Positions 17,597 through 25,511 of a DNA stretch of 64,000 bases are shown here, piece by piece. The translations under genes were made by a program, and so were the position numbers. This DNA is from Desulfuromonas versatilis. Its GTDB lineage: Bacteria; Desulfobacterota; Desulfuromonadia; Desulfuromonadales; NIT-T3. The notes beneath the pieces are model-generated. The model ran no database searches. It was not told the DNA's origin and worked only from the letters and a program-made list of their open reading frames with translations. Each line of letters begins with the position of its first letter. Position 1 is the stretch's first letter. The stretch spans positions 3,727,034-3,791,033 of the forward strand of contig NZ_AP024355.1 of assembly GCF_019704135.1 (NCBI RefSeq), given 5' to 3'.

Positions 17597-17633
17597 CCGG
17601 GGTCGGCCGCATTCGGCCGGCCCCGGTTTCATT
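17597..17633 (+). terminator. Rho-independent terminator of decarboxylase gene
   Basis: A 13-bp GC stem, CCGGGGTCGGCCG (17597-17609) with CGGCCGGCCCCGG (17614-17626), one G-T wobble, 4-nt loop, followed by TTTCATT. It lies 22 bp after the decarboxylase stop. Confidence 0.75.
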
Positions 17634-17643
17634 CATGCCGCCG

Positions 17644-17683
17644 AAAAAAAATGAAGGCCGCTTCCCACCGGGAAACGGCCTTC
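17644..17683 (-). terminator. Rho-independent terminator for minus-strand small gene
   Basis: On the minus strand, GAAGGCCG plus GTTTCC pairs with its complement (GAAGGCCG 17653-17660 against CGGCCTTC 17676-17683 and adjoining bases), then a run of eight T residues (17644-17651). It ends transcripts of the small membrane-protein gene at 17755-17991. Confidence 0.75.
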
Positions 17684-17754
17684 GCTGGTTGCGAACGCCG
17701 CAGCGCCCTTCCAGCCCCTCCTGTTGCAGACATTACACACCTGCTGTGGCGCGA

Positions 17755-17991
17755 TTACCGCGGCAGCCCCTCCTGCTGCTGACTGACCGCCACAGCCGGT
17801 TGAGAATTTTTTGCCTTCCAGATCATTCTAGTTGCCACCAATGTCAGCAGGCTCCCCAGGATCAGGATCAGCGCCGTCGGCAAGACATTGCGCCAGAAAT
17901 GATATCTAACTTTCTGCAAAGACTTGGCAAACGACCTTGCTCCGGTCCTGGGTCGGCGTTCCTTCCAGATTTCAATGGCCAACGATTTCAT
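17755..17991 (-). CDS. Small single-span membrane protein
   Basis: A 78-residue protein starting MKSLAIEIWKERRPRT, with a basic N-terminal half and one membrane helix (VLPTALILILGSLLTLVAT) followed by a short polar tail. The ATG at 17991 has a near-perfect AGGAGG 8 nt upstream, better than the longer frame from 18027. A minus-strand terminator lies downstream, so it is probably an independent transcript. No family recognised. Confidence 0.6.
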   Translation of the reverse strand: MKSLAIEIWKERRPRTGARSFAKSLQKVRYHFWRNVLPTALILILGSLLTLVATRMIWKAKNSQPAVAVSQQQEGLPR

Positions 17992-18210
17992 AGCATCACC
18001 CTCCTGCCGCAGCCAGGCATCCCGCATTTTTCCCAGCGCTCCGGCAAATTTATTAACACAATCTTATGCAAATAGGGTGCCCGGCATCGGCCGCCCGACC
18101 AGGCAACTATTGACAAATAAGCGCTGCCGGGTTATTGGAAAACATTCACGCCGGTCCCGTTCGCAGGCTGGCGCTGTTTTCATGCCATGTGGCCGATGCC
18201 GGGGCGGGGG

Positions 18211-18870
18211 ATGGATTCCCATAAATTTCAACAATTTTTCGTCGAACCGCGGGTAGTCAGGATCGAACTGCCCGTAAAAGGCCCGGAAAGCATCTTCAAC
18301 TGCCGAGTCAGCCTGGCCGAGGACGCTCAGCTCGAGGTGCTGTTTCCACCTGGCAAACTACCCCTCGGACAATTGCGCCGGGGCTTCCGCGGTGTCCTGC
18401 TTTGCAAGGGGGAGATGGGGGTATTCACCCTGGTGGTCGCAATTGAAAAAATCCGCGACGACCGTCACCTGCAGATCAGCGTGGTACAGGCAAGCTCCCC
18501 TGAGCAGAAGCGGGATCATTTTCGTGTCGATGCCCAGATTCAGCTGGCCTATTGGCCCCTGGACGCCCCGCCCGGCTACCAACCCCCCGTCCCGGTCAAA
18601 GTCAACATCGGCGGCGGCGGTCTGCGCATGCCGATCGAGAAACCGCTGCCTAAGGGGACACGCCTGGGCATGCTGCTGATTCTCCCTTCCGAAAAGGAAC
18701 ATCTCATCGAATGCTGCGCCGAGGTGGTACGGCTGTTCCAGCGTTCCAACGGCACCCGGGAGGCCGCTGTGAGTTTCTTCGATATGCGTCTGAAGGACCA
18801 GGACCGCATCACCGCTTTCTGCTTTGACCAGCAGCGGCATCTGCTGCGCACGAAAGTCCGCATCCTCTAG
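18211..18870 (+). CDS. PilZ-domain protein (c-di-GMP receptor candidate)
   Basis: A ~219-residue protein with an N-terminal YcgR-like beta domain and a C-terminal PilZ domain. The c-di-GMP signature RxxxR is present as KRDHFRVDA; the second motif, usually D/N-x-S-x-x-G, appears as VNIGGGGLRM, with Gly in place of Ser, so ligand affinity could be altered. The start is uncertain: ATG 18187 and 18211 are in frame, and the latter (MDSHKFQQFF) follows a G-rich stretch. Such proteins control motility, attachment or exopolysaccharide. The gene is isolated, with no flagellar or pilus genes nearby. Confidence 0.78.
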   Translation: MDSHKFQQFFVEPRVVRIELPVKGPESIFNCRVSLAEDAQLEVLFPPGKLPLGQLRRGFRGVLLCKGEMGVFTLVVAIEKIRDDRHLQISVVQASSPEQKRDHFRVDAQIQLAYWPLDAPPGYQPPVPVKVNIGGGGLRMPIEKPLPKGTRLGMLLILPSEKEHLIECCAEVVRLFQRSNGTREAAVSFFDMRLKDQDRITAFCFDQQRHLLRTKVRIL

Positions 18871-19047
18871 CCGGAATAGGCCCCCCCTCCCCCACCTTGA
18901 CTCAGCTCCCGGTTCCAATCAGGCCCGAAGGCCTCTGCGACTCTCTCCGGGAAAATTGGTCCATGCGCTGCGGCCGCCTTGTGGAAATGGTTTCTTATGT
19001 TAATGATTAGCTTAGGCTAACTATTTTTCAAGGGAAAGGAGCGAATC

Positions 19048-19248
19048 ATGTCGGTAGCCAAGGTCATCGAAATCCACGCGGAGGGCAAAAGCATGGAGGA
19101 CGCCGCCGGTTCGGCGCTGAAGGAGGCGGCCAAAACCGTCGACAACATTCGCAGTATCTACATCCAGGACATTCAGGCCATTGTTGAGAACAACCAGATC
19201 GTCAAATACCGCGTCAACGCCAAATTGACCTTTGTGATCAAGGGCTGA
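19048..19248 (+). CDS. Dodecin-family protein
   Basis: A 66-residue protein, MSVAKVIEIHAEGKSMEDA, of the dodecin (DUF1458) family: small beta-alpha-beta-beta proteins that form hollow dodecamers and usually store flavin or coenzyme A. The tryptophan that stacks on flavin in typical dodecins (NI-D-W) is absent here (NIRSIYIQD), so flavin binding is doubtful. AAAGGAG precedes the ATG. An imperfect inverted repeat TTAGC-TTAG-GCTAA lies about 30 bp upstream and may be a regulatory site. Confidence 0.85.
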   Translation: MSVAKVIEIHAEGKSMEDAAGSALKEAAKTVDNIRSIYIQDIQAIVENNQIVKYRVNAKLTFVIKG

Positions 19249-19441
19249 TTGGCCCCGCCTACCTCCTGCAGTTGTCATATCCGGGTGAAGCCCCCAGGGT
19301 TTCACCTGTTTTTCTGCCGTCTCCGCACCCGGAAGAATGGTGGAACCACGGCTGCCGCCAGGTATTTCTTGTCTATGCGAAGTGAAAGCGCTAAAATAGC
19401 GGCGAATTTCCTGTAAACCCGTGACATGCCCCGTGAGTACC

Positions 19442-21139
19442 ATGACAACCCTGGCCAAAACCATCTGCAAGCTGATCCCGGTTTTTTTCCTGTTTTTTTC
19501 CACAACCAGCAGCATCCTCGCCGCAGGTCCCCTCGAACCGCCCCTGAACCAGGCGGTTCGCGAGTCGCTGCGGGTGCGCCTCGAGACCTCCGTGCCCACC
19601 CAGGGGCTGTCCGCCGCGGGCGACAGCCTGCTGGCCACCGCGGCGCTGCCCGAATTCTACCAGCAGCGGCTTTTCCACCCCGCCTGGATCCACGATGGGC
19701 GCCCCGGAGAGGCGGCAGCCGAAATTTTGGAGGCCATCCGCCAGGCCGACCTGGAAGGGCTGGTTCCCGAGCATTACCACCTGGAGGCCATCGAGAAACT
19801 GCTGGCCCGGATTTCCGCCGACATCGCGGTACCGCTCAACATGAGCGGTGCGCTGGCCGACCTCGACCTGCTGCTGACCGATGCCTTCCTGGTTTTGAGT
19901 AGCCATTACCTCAACGGCCGCATCAACCCGGCCACCGTGGACCCTGAATGGCACGCCCGGCGCAACCAGACCGACCCGGTGCCCCTGCTGCAGAGTGCCC
20001 TGGAAACCGGCCGCATCAGGGAGACTCTCCAGGGACTGCTACCCGGGCAGGCTGAATATGCCGGGCTTCGCCAAGCTCTGGAGCACTACCGCAAGATCGC
20101 CGCTGCAGGCGGGTGGCCGCGGATTGCCGAGGGCGTCAAACTGCAGAAAGGCGACCGCGGCCCCCGGGTGGCCGCGCTGCGCGAACGGTTGGCGATCACC
20201 GCCGATCTCGATGCGGAACTCGTCCATGGCGACATTTTCGACAGCGCGCTGAATGAGGCGGTGCTTCGCTTTCAGAGGCGCCACGGCCTGACCGACGACG
20301 GCGTGGTGGGCAAGGGGACCCTGGCGGCCCTTAATCTGCCCGCCGAGGACCGGGTCCGGCAGATCGAGGTCAACCTCGAGCGCTGGCGCTGGCTCCCCCG
20401 CGATCTGGGCGAACGGCATATCCTGGTCAATATCGCCGACTTTCACCTCTGGGTTCGCGAGAAAAGCGACGTGGTACTGGAGATGAGGGTGGTCGTGGGC
20501 AAACCCTACCGGCGCACCCCTGTTTTCTCGGGGCGCATGACCTACCTGGTGCTCAATCCCTACTGGCAGGTCCCCCACAAGCTCGCCGTGGAAGATATTC
20601 TGCCAATGGTCAAGAAGGACCCGAACCACCTGGAAAAAATCAACATGAAGGTTTTCCAGGGGTGGGGCGCCGACGCCAAGGCCATCGACCCCGCCACCAT
20701 CAACTGGCGCGAGCTGCACCGCAAACGCTTCCCCTACCGGCTGCGCCAGGATCCGGGGCCGATCAACGCCCTGGGGCGCATCAAGTTCATGCTCCCCAAC
20801 CAGTACGACATCTACCTGCACGACACGCCTGCCAAGGAGCTGTTCCGCAAGGACACGCGCACCTTCAGCTCCGGCTGTATCCGCCTGGAGAAGCCGCTCG
20901 AACTGGCCGAATACCTGCTGCGGGGCAGCCGCCTCGAGGGGCGGCAAGCTATCAGTGACGCCCTGCAGGGTGCCGTCGACCGCATTCAGCCGCTGCCCCA
21001 GCCGATTCCGGTTCATCTGTTATACTGGACCAGTTGGGTCGAACAGGACGGCACCGTCCAATTCCGTCAGGATATTTACGAGCGCGACCAGGTCCTCGAC
21101 GCCGCGCTCTCGGCAACACCTCCCGCCCCCGAAGCCTGA
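19442..21139 (+). CDS. L,D-transpeptidase (YcbB/LdtD-like)
   Basis: A ~565-residue exported enzyme. After a signal peptide (IPVFFLFFSTTSSILAA) come an L,D-transpeptidase scaffold domain, a peptidoglycan-binding domain (LQKGDRGPRVAALRERL ... RFQRRHGLTDDGVVGKGT) and a C-terminal YkuD catalytic domain. The catalytic signature is complete: YLHDTPAKELF followed by TFSSGCIRLEKP, with Cys as nucleophile. It makes 3-3 cross-links in peptidoglycan in the periplasm. The start may be GTG 19421 or ATG 19442; the latter gives a clean signal peptide. The neighbour downstream is a methyltransferase gene 47 bp away. Confidence 0.9.
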   Translation: MTTLAKTICKLIPVFFLFFSTTSSILAAGPLEPPLNQAVRESLRVRLETSVPTQGLSAAGDSLLATAALPEFYQQRLFHPAWIHDGRPGEAAAEILEAIRQADLEGLVPEHYHLEAIEKLLARISADIAVPLNMSGALADLDLLLTDAFLVLSSHYLNGRINPATVDPEWHARRNQTDPVPLLQSALETGRIRETLQGLLPGQAEYAGLRQALEHYRKIAAAGGWPRIAEGVKLQKGDRGPRVAALRERLAITADLDAELVHGDIFDSALNEAVLRFQRRHGLTDDGVVGKGTLAALNLPAEDRVRQIEVNLERWRWLPRDLGERHILVNIADFHLWVREKSDVVLEMRVVVGKPYRRTPVFSGRMTYLVLNPYWQVPHKLAVEDILPMVKKDPNHLEKINMKVFQGWGADAKAIDPATINWRELHRKRFPYRLRQDPGPINALGRIKFMLPNQYDIYLHDTPAKELFRKDTRTFSSGCIRLEKPLELAEYLLRGSRLEGRQAISDALQGAVDRIQPLPQPIPVHLLYWTSWVEQDGTVQFRQDIYERDQVLDAALSATPPAPEA

Positions 21140-21186
21140 CCGGGAGATTCTCAGTCCGCCGAGGCGCTGCCGCTGGAGAGTCGAAC

Positions 21187-21780
21187 ATGTACCAACCACT
21201 GCAAATCGGCAGACGTTTCTGCGTCCTCCCCCCCGGCCAGGGCTGGGACACTCCGGGCAGCATCCCGCTGTTCATGTTGCGTGGCCCATTCGGCTCGGGC
21301 CTGCATGAGACCACCGCCAGCTGCCTGGAAATTCTGGAAAAGATCGAGGGCCTGGCCGGAAGCCGGGTTCTGGACCTGGGGTGTGGGACGGGGATCCTGG
21401 CCATTGCGGTTCTCAAGTTGGGCGCCCGGGAGGCACAGGGGATCGATATCAATCCCGAAGCGGTGGCCGTGGCCGCGGAAAACCGCCGCCACAACGAACT
21501 GGAGGGGAGACTGGAGCTGGTCACGGGGGTGCTGGAAGACGCCGCGCCGCAGAGCTTCGACCTGGTCATGGCCAATATCCACTGCGACCTGCTCATCGAC
21601 CGGGCCGGCGAACTGCTCAGCCGGGCGCGCCCGGGGGGGAGACTGCTGCTATCGGGGATGCCCCTGGAATACCAGGATGCGATCTGCCAGGTCTACCAGC
21701 AACTGGGTTGTCGACTGCTGGAGCGGCGCCAGATGAGCGAATTTGCCTCGGTTTTGCTGCAGCGGGGCCAGAGCTGCTGA
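21187..21780 (+). CDS. PrmA-like SAM-dependent methyltransferase
   Basis: A 197-residue class I methyltransferase. The C-terminal catalytic core is that of ribosomal protein L11 methyltransferases: FGSGLHETTASCLEIL, VLDLGCGTGILAIAVLKLG (SAM motif I), GIDINPEAVAVA and the Asn-Ile motif in LVMANIHCDLL. The N-terminal substrate-recognition domain of PrmA is missing, so this is a shortened version whose target may differ from L11. The ATG at 21187 follows GGAGAG; the frame is open upstream but without a good start. Confidence 0.8.
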   Translation: MYQPLQIGRRFCVLPPGQGWDTPGSIPLFMLRGPFGSGLHETTASCLEILEKIEGLAGSRVLDLGCGTGILAIAVLKLGAREAQGIDINPEAVAVAAENRRHNELEGRLELVTGVLEDAAPQSFDLVMANIHCDLLIDRAGELLSRARPGGRLLLSGMPLEYQDAICQVYQQLGCRLLERRQMSEFASVLLQRGQSC

Positions 21781-21798
21781 GACGCCCGCCGAAACAAC

Positions 21799-21836
21799 AA
21801 GCCGCCCCCCGGTATGGGGAGCGGCTTGCCGGTTTG
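21799..21836. terminator. Bidirectional terminator between convergent genes
   Basis: AAGCCGCCCC pairs with GGGGAGCGGCTT (7 bp, a mismatch, 4 bp) with a short loop. T-rich sequence follows on the minus strand (TTGTTGTTTC) and a weaker one on the plus strand. It can end both the methyltransferase and the minus-strand small gene. Confidence 0.6.
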
Positions 21837-21888
21837 TCCCTTCAACAACTCAACGGAAACCGCCAGGGCGGAACCCTGGTGCAACCGC

Positions 21889-22071
21889 TCAAGTCTGTTC
21901 CTCGCAGTTCTGCATTGCCCAGTTCTGGTGGCGACCATCAGTCTCGACCTCGAAATTAATCCCTGAACAGGCAACAATCTTCCCGGTCTGATGGGTGACC
22001 TGATGCTCTACATGACGCTCCTGGCCATTCTGCACGGCCTGACAGATCGATGTGAATCGCTGGCTCTTCAT
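21889..22071 (-). CDS. Small conserved-looking hypothetical protein
   Basis: A 60-residue hydrophilic protein, MKSQRFTSICQAVQNGQERH at the start, with three cysteines (residues 10, 35 and 56 approximately). It has an appropriately spaced AGGA before the ATG on the minus strand and a terminator hairpin beyond its stop. Coding composition is reasonable. No family recognised; it could bind a ligand or metal through its cysteines, but nothing proves this. Confidence 0.5.
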   Translation of the reverse strand: MKSQRFTSICQAVQNGQERHVEHQVTHQTGKIVACSGINFEVETDGRHQNWAMQNCEEQT

Positions 22072-22268
22072 AGTCGCATCCTTTCCTTAATGGAGAAAAT
22101 CAGCAGACATTCCTTCCTTGCCAAGCGGCGGACGCCCTTGGCGTCCTGTTTGCTACTTTCCGTCTATTATAACCGCATCGGGGGCGTTGAAGGAAAGCCC
22201 CCCGCGCTGATGGTACTATGAATACAGATACTGAAACCTGGAAACCGCCCCAGGGAGGAAACGGAAAG

Positions 22269-22880
22269 ATGAAACGAACGCGACTGGCCCGGGCCTGGAA
22301 ATTCCTGCTCTGCCTGATGCTGACGCTGACGGCGGCCGGCGGGACGGCGCAGGTCTTCGGGCAGACCGGCATGGCTCCGCGGGTCGGCACCTTTCTGGTG
22401 GCGGCCGAGGCTATTAAGGACCCACGCTTCCAGCAGACGGTGATTCTGCTGGTTCGCCACGACCTGGGCGGCACCGTCGGACTGGTGGTCAACCGGCCGG
22501 CCGTTGTCGCTCCCCAGAAGGTACTGCCCGAACTGCCCGAACAGTTTGCCGGACTTTTTTTCGGCGGACCGGTGTCACCGCTCCGCCCCATGGTCCTGCT
22601 GCGCAGCAGCAACCCTCCGGCCGATTCACTGGCAGTTCTGGAGCGAACCCACGTGGTCGGGCTTGACGAGGTGCTGCGCCACCTGACCGGGGGCGGACGC
22701 CCCGGCGAGTTGTTCCGCATCTACCTGGGGTATGCCGGCTGGAGCGCCGGCCAACTGGCCCGGGAAATCTCCCGCGGCGACTGGCAGGTGGTTGCGGGCG
22801 AGGAAAAGGCCATTTTCGAGGAAGATCCCGCCGGGCTCTGGGAGCGGTTGCACCAGGCCGGAACCATCATCACCATCTGA
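22269..22880 (+). CDS. YqgE/AlgH-family protein with N-terminal signal peptide
   Basis: A 203-residue protein of the UPF0301/AlgH family, recognised from GTFLVAAEAIKDPRFQQTV, GLVVNRP, LFFGGPVSP and IYLGYAGWSAGQLAREI. AlgH proteins are normally cytoplasmic and begin close to the GTFLVA-like segment; here about 37 extra residues precede it and form a clear signal peptide (ARAWKFLLCLMLTLTAAGG). This would place the protein in the periplasm, which is unusual. The ATG at 22269 has GGAGG upstream; an earlier ATG at 22218 is less likely. Molecular function of the family is not settled. Confidence 0.8.
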   Translation: MKRTRLARAWKFLLCLMLTLTAAGGTAQVFGQTGMAPRVGTFLVAAEAIKDPRFQQTVILLVRHDLGGTVGLVVNRPAVVAPQKVLPELPEQFAGLFFGGPVSPLRPMVLLRSSNPPADSLAVLERTHVVGLDEVLRHLTGGGRPGELFRIYLGYAGWSAGQLAREISRGDWQVVAGEEKAIFEEDPAGLWERLHQAGTIITI

Positions 22881-22933
22881 AATCGATACCTGTCAACCGG
22901 CCGCCGTCCCCGCGGTCGCCCACCGGAGCCAGC

Positions 22934-23578
22934 ATGCACGCCCTGGAGCAGTTTGTCCAATCCCTCAACGATTCCGAGCGAAAGATTTTCACGGGCCTTA
23001 ATTCCCCCGCCGAAATCCAGGCCTTCCTCGATACGGTCCCCTACAGCACCGAACCGGTCTACCGCTGTCCGCGCCAGGTGCTGCGCGACAGGCTGGCCCA
23101 CTGTTTCGACGGGGCCCTGTTCGCCGCTGCCGCCCTGCGGCGGCTGGGGCATGCACCGCGCATCATCGACATGGTGGCCGAGCGCGACGACGATCACCTG
23201 CTGGCCGTCTACCGCCAGGGGCCCTGCTGGGGTGCGGTGGCCAAATCGAACTTCGCCGGTCTGCGCTATCGCGAACCGGTCTACCGCACCCTGCGCGAAC
23301 TGGTCATGTCCTACTTCGAGCTCTACTACAACACCGCCCGGGAAAAGACCCTGCGCAGCTACACCGTCCCCCTCGACCTGGGCCGCTTCGACGCCGAAGG
23401 GTGGATGATCGACGATCAGCCCCTCGAGCGAATCGCCGACCGGCTCGACAGCATCCGCCACGTCACCCTTCTTACCCCCGCCCAGGCAAGGGCATTGCAG
23501 CCGGTGGACCAGCGCAGCTTCGAGGCCGGGCTGCTGGGCTCGGAGGCCGCCGGGTTGTACGATCCCGAAACGGCCTGA
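22934..23578 (+). CDS. Transglutaminase-like putative cysteine protease fold protein
   Basis: A 214-residue cytoplasmic protein without a signal peptide. The segment DRLAHCFDGALFAAAALRRLG followed ~25 residues later by ERDDDHLLAVY resembles the Cys ... His/Asp arrangement of transglutaminase-like domains, with C at residue ~57 and H at ~83. Later segments (GAVAKSNFAGLRYREPVY) suit that fold. The assignment is by pattern only. It lies 53 bp after the AlgH-like gene. Substrate unknown. Confidence 0.5.
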   Translation: MHALEQFVQSLNDSERKIFTGLNSPAEIQAFLDTVPYSTEPVYRCPRQVLRDRLAHCFDGALFAAAALRRLGHAPRIIDMVAERDDDHLLAVYRQGPCWGAVAKSNFAGLRYREPVYRTLRELVMSYFELYYNTAREKTLRSYTVPLDLGRFDAEGWMIDDQPLERIADRLDSIRHVTLLTPAQARALQPVDQRSFEAGLLGSEAAGLYDPETA

Positions 23579-23625
23579 AATCTCGGCCCCGAGGGGGCGG
23601 TTATGCTAAAATAAAGGTGAAAAAA

Positions 23626-23637
23626 CGCTCTTTGAAA
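23626..23637 (+). promoter_or_regulatory. boxA-like element (first copy)
   Basis: CGCTCTTTGAAA resembles the boxA antitermination element of rRNA leaders (TGCTCTTTAACA). It follows a possible -10 (TAAAAT, 23607-23612) without a good -35. It lies about 240 bp before a closer boxA match. The following ~180 bases contain no convincing gene. Function here is speculative. Confidence 0.3.
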
Positions 23638-23813
23638 TCTCTGGGATGACCGGTTCCGGACAGCGGTGGCTTCGCCAGCACCATGAGGCAGCATCCTCCG
23701 GCAACTCCCCGGTGTGTCGACCCGCCCGACCCGGGTTGCCTGAAGGGGTTTTCTGGGGGAGATCGTTTGGACATACCACGCGAATTGCCAGCGCGGGCCG
23801 GCATCACCGGAGA

Positions 23814-23842
23814 TTGTATTCAGAGCCGTTGATTGCTATAAT
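23814..23842 (+). promoter_or_regulatory. Strong sigma-70 promoter for candidate RNA
   Basis: -35 TTGTAT (23814-23819), a 17-base spacer and a perfect -10 TATAAT (23837-23842). Transcription would start near 23849. No protein gene follows on this strand before the terminator at 24251-24287. Confidence 0.7.
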
Positions 23843-23848
23843 TGAATC

Positions 23849-24287
23849 AGGCAGAAAGAAAAAAAGGCGTTCTTTGACAGTTTCCGGGCAAGGTATTTCC
23901 CGGTGCGGCCTTACGGAAAGACGGTTCCTCAGGGATACCCGAAAACCGTGCCTTAACTGCGGCAACCGCGATCCTGACCTGCAACACACCAGCCAGGGAT
24001 CACGGGTTGATCCGCAGGCACCAGGGAAAAACCTGAACCCGGCAGAGAGAAGCCGACACCGCGCGGTCTAACGACGGAAGCCGTATCCTCCCATCCGCCG
24101 GGGCAGAATGGCCCCAGAAAAAGACCGTCCACGAAAGGTGCAACGCCAAGTCGGGTCACTAAAGAGCCGGCAAGGCGCCTCCCAGTAAGGTTCGAGTCGA
24201 CGGATTGGAATAAAGCTGGCCGTGGCGGTAACGGTTTCTCCCTTGAATCGAAAAAAGCCCTGTTCTTGCACAGAACAGGGCTTTTTT
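23849..24287 (+). ncRNA. Candidate ~440-nt structured non-coding RNA with boxA-like leader
   Basis: The interval is bounded by a near-consensus sigma-70 promoter and a textbook terminator on the same strand, and has no frame that looks protein-coding. Some 18 nt into the transcript is GCGTTCTTTGACAG (23867-23880), close to boxA, the NusB/NusE element that protects untranslated rRNA and CRISPR transcripts from Rho. The body is rich in short complementary segments, for example TTCCGGG/CCCGG and ACGGTT/AACCGT near the 5' end, and in A-rich loops. I compared it by eye with landmarks of RNase P RNA, tmRNA, glycine, cobalamin and c-di-GMP riboswitches and found no match. Identity is unknown. Confidence 0.5.
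24251..24287. terminator. Bidirectional rho-independent terminator
   Basis: AAAAAAGCCCTGTTCT and AGAACAGGGCTTTTTT form a perfect long stem with a 5-nt loop; A and T tracts flank it, so it works in both directions. It ends the candidate RNA on the plus strand and the ald gene on the minus strand. Confidence 0.9.
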
Positions 24288-24353
24288 GCGTTTCCCGGTA
24301 CGCTTGGTCCTGCAAGCCTGGGATAATAAATCAGCTGGTCAATCCGGTTCGGA

Positions 24354-25511
24354 TCAGCCAGGAGCCGCCGCGAGGGGTTTACCCGAGCCGGGCGCGGGGG
24401 CAAGCAGCTCATCGACCGGGGTGTACTCCAGGCCGAAGGCTTCGGCCACGCCCCGGTAGGTCACCTTGCCGCAGGCGACGTTGATCCCCTCCTTGATGTG
24501 CGGGTTCTCCCGCGCCACCTGCTGCCACCCCTGGTTGGCGATGGCCACCGCGTAGGGCAGCGTGGCATTGGTCAGGGCCACCGTCGAGGTCAGCGGCACC
24601 GCGCCGGGCATGTTGGCCACGCAGTAGTGCAGCACCCCCTCCACGCTGTAGGTCGGCGCGCCGTGGGTGGTCGGCCGGGAGGTCTCGAAGCAGCCCCCCT
24701 GGTCGATGGCCACGTCGACCAGCACCGCGCCCTGTTTCATGGTCGTGAGCATTTCGCGGGTCACCAGCCTGGGCGCTTTGGCGCCGTGCACCAGCACCGC
24801 GCCGATCACCACGTCGGCCTCCTGCACCAGCTCGCGGATGGCCGCCGGCGAGCTCATCATCGGGAAGCAGTTCTTGGGCATGATCTCCGAGAGGTGGCGC
24901 AGCCGCTCCAGGTTGGTGTCGAGCAGGTAAACCTTGGCGCCCAGCCCGCAGGCCATCTGCGCCGCGTGGGTGCCGACCACCCCGCCGCCGATCACCAGAA
25001 CCGTGGCCGGCGCCACCCCGGGGACGCCGCCGAGCAGGATGCCGCGGCCGCCCTGGGCCCGCTCGACGTACTTGGCCGCCTGCTGGGCGGCCATGCGCCC
25101 GGCCACCTCGCTCATCGGGGTGAGCAGGGGCAGCGAGCCGTTGGCGGCGGTGATGGTCTCGTAGGCGATATCGATCGAGCCGGTCTTGAGCATGGCCCGG
25201 GTCAGCTCTTCGGAGGCGGCGAAGTGGAAGTAGGTGAAGAGGATCTGCCCCTCGCGGATCATCCCGTACTCGGAGGGCTGGGGCTCCTTGACGTGCATGA
25301 CCATCTCGGCGCGCCGGTAGATCTCTGCGGGGGTGGCGACGATCTCGGCGCCGGCCTCGAGGTAAGCCTGGTCGCTGAAGCCGCTGCCCACGCCGGCGGC
25401 ACTCTCCACCAGCACCTTGTGACCGTTGCTGCTCATCACCTCGACCCCGGCCGGGGTCATGCAGACGCGGTTTTCCTCGGCTTTGATTTCCCTCAGCACC
25501 CCAACGATCAT
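24354..25511 (-). CDS. ald: Alanine dehydrogenase
   Basis: A 385-residue enzyme that interconverts L-alanine and pyruvate plus ammonia with NAD. The family features are present in order: MIVGVLREIKAEENRV at the N-terminus, MHVKEPQPSEY with the substrate-binding Lys, FTYFHFAAS with the catalytic His, the Rossmann loop LVIGGGVVGTHAAQMACGLGA, and LTSTVALTNATLPY near the C-terminus. Length is slightly above the usual ~370 because of a proline/alanine-rich C-terminal extension. Its nearest same-strand neighbour is serine dehydratase, suggesting a shared role in amino-acid deamination to pyruvate. Confidence 0.95.
   Translation of the reverse strand: MIVGVLREIKAEENRVCMTPAGVEVMSSNGHKVLVESAAGVGSGFSDQAYLEAGAEIVATPAEIYRRAEMVMHVKEPQPSEYGMIREGQILFTYFHFAASEELTRAMLKTGSIDIAYETITAANGSLPLLTPMSEVAGRMAAQQAAKYVERAQGGRGILLGGVPGVAPATVLVIGGGVVGTHAAQMACGLGAKVYLLDTNLERLRHLSEIMPKNCFPMMSSPAAIRELVQEADVVIGAVLVHGAKAPRLVTREMLTTMKQGAVLVDVAIDQGGCFETSRPTTHGAPTYSVEGVLHYCVANMPGAVPLTSTVALTNATLPYAVAIANQGWQQVARENPHIKEGINVACGKVTYRGVAEAFGLEYTPVDELLAPAPGSGKPLAAAPG

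Noticed and set aside
23646-24071. 141-codon plus-strand frame within the candidate RNA region
   Set aside because: It crosses the strong promoter, lacks a ribosome-binding site and has no family features.
24188-24210. GGTTCGAGTC resembling a tRNA T-loop
   Set aside because: No acceptor stem, anticodon arm or CCA can be folded around it.
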